A DNA stretch of 64,000 nucleotides, taken from Lantana camara (Eukaryota; Streptophyta; Magnoliopsida; Lamiales; Verbenaceae). Position numbers and translations under genes: made by a program. The DNA is taken from the NCBI GenBank assembly GCA_037501455.1, contig CM074862.1, positions 86,947,501-87,011,500 of the forward strand. Reading direction: 5' to 3'. Below, in pieces: positions 60,125-64,000 of the stretch. How positions within the stretch are numbered: position 1 is the first letter of the stretch; the number at the start of each line of letters is the position of its first letter. The notes below the pieces were generated by a model that had not been told where the DNA came from, ran no database searches, and saw nothing but the letters and a program-made list of their open reading frames with translations.

Positions 60125-60132
60125 TATATATA
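60125..60132 (-). promoter_or_regulatory. TATA box of the Copia 5' LTR
   Basis: TATATATA in CTCCCCTATATATAGG, at the same LTR position as 51917-51924. It would drive the genomic transcript of this copy. Confidence 0.5.
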
Positions 60133-60450
60133 GGAAAGGGAATGGGCGGCCGAACCTAGTCCTTATGGACTAAGGATTTGGTCCCTCTCTCCTATTACTT
60201 GATCATCAAGTAATTTTGACTTTGACTTTGAACTCTAATTCAAATCAACTTTCAAGAGAGCTAAAAATATCCAAACTATTTTTGGATAATTTTATACTTT
60301 ATTTATTTAAAATAAATAACTTATTTTATCTAATTAATTAATTCATAATTAATTAACTAGATTATTTTCTCCAAAATAAGACTTTCTTTTTAATTCAAAA
60401 TTAAACCAAAGTCTATTAAATAATTAACAAATTAATTATTTAATATATAT

Positions 60451-60453
<3 letters not shown>

Positions 60454-60505
<52 letters not shown>
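60454..60505. repeat. (TA)n microsatellite in the 5' LTR
   Basis: About 25 TA units; the equivalent run in the 3' LTR (52231-52249) is less than half as long. Confidence 0.9.
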
Positions 60506-60506
<1 letters not shown>

Positions 60507-60744
60507 CACGTGTGGAACCCTCTAGGCTCGATTAACTCGTTTAATCATTTTAAAGCCTCAACTCATGTAACCAAGTTGTTGTGTGTGACCCTCTCGGTTC
60601 TCAATTCAATTAGCAGTGCCCCCAATAAATTAATTCACTAATTAATTAATCAGTCCACAGATTAAACGACCATAGTCTAGCAACAGGTGTTTAACCCCTA
60701 GCTGAATTGGAATGTTCGGATTCGACAGAACCTTTAAGTCATTG

Positions 60745-63700
60745 TGTAGCGCCCCTTAACACTACAACCCCGCACCGTAGTACTTCCCGAGTGGATGTGA
60801 GACCTAGCACTCGAGAAATACTACGGCGAACGGACAAGACTATGCAATACCAGAGTATGAAATTTAAATGCAACGGAAAATAATCTTGAGCAAATAAAAA
60901 GGGGACAATACATAACAAAGCACATATTATTAAGTTGGATAAGTGTTTACAGCAAAAGTTCTGACTTTAGAGAAGAGTGCTTATTGTAAGATGTACATGC
61001 ACTCGTGATTACTCTAATTGACAGGAATGTGACACCTTAAAGCTTCAAGATACCTCTAAGGCGTCGCTGCATAGATTCCTGAAATCATGAATGGAAAGAA
61101 TAGGAGGGTTAGTCAAAATGACTAAGTGACGAGGGGTTTGGGATTTAGGATTACAAGTAAGATTTTTGAAATGTTTTGACCAAGAAAGACTTGGTTTGAA
61201 ATGTATATACTATATAGTAACAAATAAATATATGACAATAATATCCGGTTCATATTGTTTTGAAACAATAGGAGTAGGGGGAATATAGGCTATACTTTTT
61301 GGAAAACTTATGAACCGTTTTGAAAATGATTTTTATGCCCGCAAGCTAGGCGTCTCCAACCTTAACTCCTTAAAAACCAAGAATATTCGTAACGACATTG
61401 ATCAAGATGTCGTTACTCAGTAAAAAAAAATACAACAATACAATACCATCCTTCTTCCTCCGGTGTCACCTCAGGGAGCTACCCCTAGTGACGATATACA
61501 TGAATTTGGGAGGGACGTACCTTTTCCCGTCACTTGGTGTGGAATAACTAACCTCCAGTTAGACCACCACCAAGATCTAGTTGGCGGCTGGTATAATAGT
61601 AGACCTCGGCCCGTGCCTCCCGGACTACTACTTCTACCAAGACCACCGGGCCCATACGAAAAACAATAACTTTGCTTGCAAGACGAGAATATTTACCCGT
61701 AAGAAAGTACTAAGTACTTTTCGGGTAAATGTATGGTTTCAATAATTAACAAGAATTATTTTCCCATAAAGGGAAGGATAACTTGAAAGAAATTCAAGAA
61801 ATAAAGTAAAGTATTTTATCATGATTTCAGTTGAAAAGATTTAAAACCCTCACCGGTACCGAGACTTAAGTGGAACTGTGGGGATTCCACTCTTCGATCC
61901 TAGGTTTGCCTGAAAGTAATAACTACTACTGGCTTAGAACTAGGTTCTTAGTTCCTAACTAACTAATTACACACAATACTACAATGAAATAATTAGAGAA
62001 GATACACGTTATGTAATGCGTTAAAGATTTCCCGGTAAACCTTAAATTTACCCGTTTAAGGGAATTTGATTAACAAATTAGGGTTTATGGGATCTTTAAC
62101 TAATCAAATATTTATCAACCATACTATGATTCTAATTATAAGATTTGAAATGAAATTTAAGGTTTAATTTGACAATGTAGGTTATCTTTTGAAAAATATT
62201 ACATAGTTTATTGATTTTTGGAAAAATTTAGGAAAAATATTTCTTTAAAAATTCCAAAACTTATTTTATAATTATTTTTGTAATAATTTCGAAATTATAA
62301 GTATTTTGGTTGACCAAAAAGTTAAAATTACTATTAAAAACATTTACTATTCAATTTCATGTGAATTAAACACTTTCTAACACAAAATCAAATTCACACA
62401 CACACACACATTGATCACGGCACACACATGCACACACACATATTCAAGAACATTATGAACATGTTCTTGAGCTTATTTGAATATTCAAAGAGGGTGTGTA
62501 ACATGTTCTATCACATTCATATTCATAACATAAGATTAAAGCATAATATAGCAAAATATATGAACTTTCTATGAAAAATAATTCTAAATAAATTACTCTA
62601 AGCATGAACAAGATCATAAACATTTAAATACATAATCACATTATATCATATCATAATTCATGCATATAATTAAATAAAATTCCATAATGTGCACACATTA
62701 TATTTAAACTAATAACTATGCACATATTTCATAAAATAAATTCCTAAAGCATAATTTAATTAATCCTAGGCATGCTACTATTATTTCTATACTAAGGACA
62801 TTATATAAAACATGAGATAATAGAAGAAAACATACCTTAGAGAGAAAAGAGGGAGAGTGGCGTGAGGTTTTGGGGAGAGGGAGAGAGTGATTTTTGTGTG
62901 TTGAATGTGAGGTATAAATGAGGCTTAAGGGGGGTATTTATAGGTAGTCATGAGGGGTTTCTAATCAATAAATGAGAGTTTAAGGGAGATGTGGTTGCCT
63001 AAGGTTTCAACAAATGCTTGGTAATTAAATTGAAGATGTGGTTTAATTATAATTTGAACAAATGCTAGGTTATTAACTAACAAATGTGGAGAAATTATGC
63101 TCATTTGTTCAATTCTTCTAGAAGAGCATGAGGTCATGGATGATGTCATTTGGAATAAAAATAAATGTAAAAATAATATAAAATTTATTGAAGACTCGAG
63201 AGGTAAAATTTTGATGTAGTGAATTAATGGAAGAATGAGTGAAAAATGAGTTTCGTTTTAGTTATAAACATGAAATATTTGGAGTTTTTGTTTATAAATT
63301 ATGAACATTAGAGATGATGAAAATCATGAGAAAATTATATCATCGAAGCTAGGATGAAGTTTAAAGTTTGGAAAAATCACTATGTTGTAGAGAAAAATTC
63401 AAGGATCGTTATAAATATAATTTCAACTATTGAATAAAAGCTAATTATTTGAAAATAAAATGATGATTTTTAAATAGGAAAATATTTATAAATATGCTAT
63501 GGGTGAAATCGAGTTTTTGGTAAATGCGTGAAAATTCATGAAATATTTTGAGGGTCGTTTTGGTTATAATTTTGAATATCAAAAGGTAGATGAATAAGGA
63601 TTTGTTGATGATCGAATCATAAGCTAGGGTTTTCACCGATTTTTGATACTACGGGAGTTAGGATAGGAATTATGGTTTAAGGAGAGTATCACTATTCTCG

Positions 63701-64000
63701 AAATAATGTGAGGATTATTTTGGTTTAAATATTGGGTAGTGAAAGTGTTTCGGGAGATGTAGGAATATTTTTGGGCAGTAGGGGTATTTTCGTAATTTCC
63801 AACCTAAAACTGTAGGAATGGGTTTTGAAGCATATGAGGGGTTTTTAGGTGCTAGAAAGGAATGATTACTAGAATTCTAGGATTTTATGAGAAGAGTTTC
63901 AAGGCATGAGTTAAAAGAATTAAATCTATGAACATTTAGTAAAATGTAACACATAAAAACACATAAGTCACATAAAATGCAATGCATGAAGTGAGTTAAT
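60745..64000 (-). mobile_element. long LTR, minus strand, running off the window
   Basis: It starts TGTAGCGCCCCTTAACAC, like the other minus-strand LTRs, inside the Copia 5' LTR just after CATTG (the likely target duplication, not checkable because the right end is missing). Landmarks seen in the related LTRs recur: GACTAAGTGACGAGGGG near 61120, the CTTCTTCCTCCGGTG stretch near 61449, GGCCCGTGCCTCCCGG near 61610, and AAACACATAAGTCACATAA at 63956, which resembles the head at 19770-19790. The rest is AT-rich with a (CA)n run near 62397. No palindrome array or gene is visible; short frames are unsupported. Confidence 0.6.

Larger units (their letters stand above)
51529..60744 (-). mobile_element. 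near-intact Ty1/Copia element, minus strand
   Basis: 3' LTR 51529-53464; polypurine tract 53465-53480; gag-pol 57401-53481; a leader of 2.3 kb (57402-59722); primer site 59723-59735; 5' LTR 59738-60744, interrupted there by another insertion. LTR ends TGTTGG... and ...CCTAACA. The LTR is long (1936 bp). The left flank is CATAC; the matching duplication is outside the window. The family is also present at 1066-11494. Domain order protease-integrase-RT-RNase H proves Copia; the sublineage is uncertain. Confidence 0.9.
59738..60744 (-). repeat. 5' LTR of the Copia element, interrupted
   Basis: It matches 51529-52544 from TGTTGGAAAATACG to TTTAAGTCATTG, where an LTR begins. It has the TATA box (60125-60132) but only one G-box (60507-60512): 59 bp between the first and sixth box of the other LTR are missing and a (TA)n run has expanded just beside it. 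The remaining U3 part lies outside the window. Confidence 0.88.

Overview
This 64 kb is plant nuclear DNA, almost certainly from a flowering plant and most likely a eudicot. It is built almost entirely of nested LTR retrotransposons primed by initiator Met-tRNA, a TRIM, CACTA-type subterminal repeats and a piece of a Mutator-like element. The only intact-looking host-type gene is a small two-exon GRF zinc-finger gene at 47446-47875, and it lies inside the Mutator-like segment. I see no tRNA, rRNA or other conventional gene.

Layout. 1-1065: fragments of Ty1/Copia-type LTRs. 1066-11494: a truncated minus-strand Copia element (3' LTR plus 3' end of pol). Its LTR is split by two solo LTRs, 2079-5170 and 5428-9249, each with a target duplication, and the first of these holds a complete 481-bp TRIM (3039-3519). 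11495-12840: LTR fragments. About 12841-20381: a minus-strand Gypsy-type element with only a decayed gag, itself split by a 3.4-kb solo LTR (16455-19855). 20382-21013, 35370-36975 and 46274-46374 are pieces of one plus-strand LTR opened by two later insertions. The first is a 14.4-kb tandem LTR-internal-LTR-internal-LTR array (21014-35369, one TSD TGTAT). The second is a complete but decayed plus-strand Copia element (36976-46273, TSD AAAGG).

46375-47150 carries CACTA-like palindromic repeats. 47150-49577 is a Mutator-like element with the 3' half of a MURA-type transposase facing the GRF gene. 49578-51528 is a minus-strand LTR interrupted by a nearly intact minus-strand Copia element (51529-60744), whose single gag-pol reading frame has three stop codons in the integrase. 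That element's 5' LTR is interrupted at 60745 by another long minus-strand LTR that runs off the window.

The most unusual signal is an array of 16-bp palindromes in several of the long LTRs, starting about 930-1170 bp from the LTR head. Two families have entirely different palindrome words (GGGAACGGCCGTTCCC and GGTCGCGACCGCGACC) but nearly the same layout: three pairs, about 32-34 bp between partners, and gaps of about 41-47 and 69-74 bp between pairs. The array falls within what looks like an intron of a spliced LTR leader. Other regulatory-looking signals are a six-fold G-box cluster in a Copia U3, and a repeated 17-mer plus a GC-rich hairpin island in that element's 2.3-kb leader.
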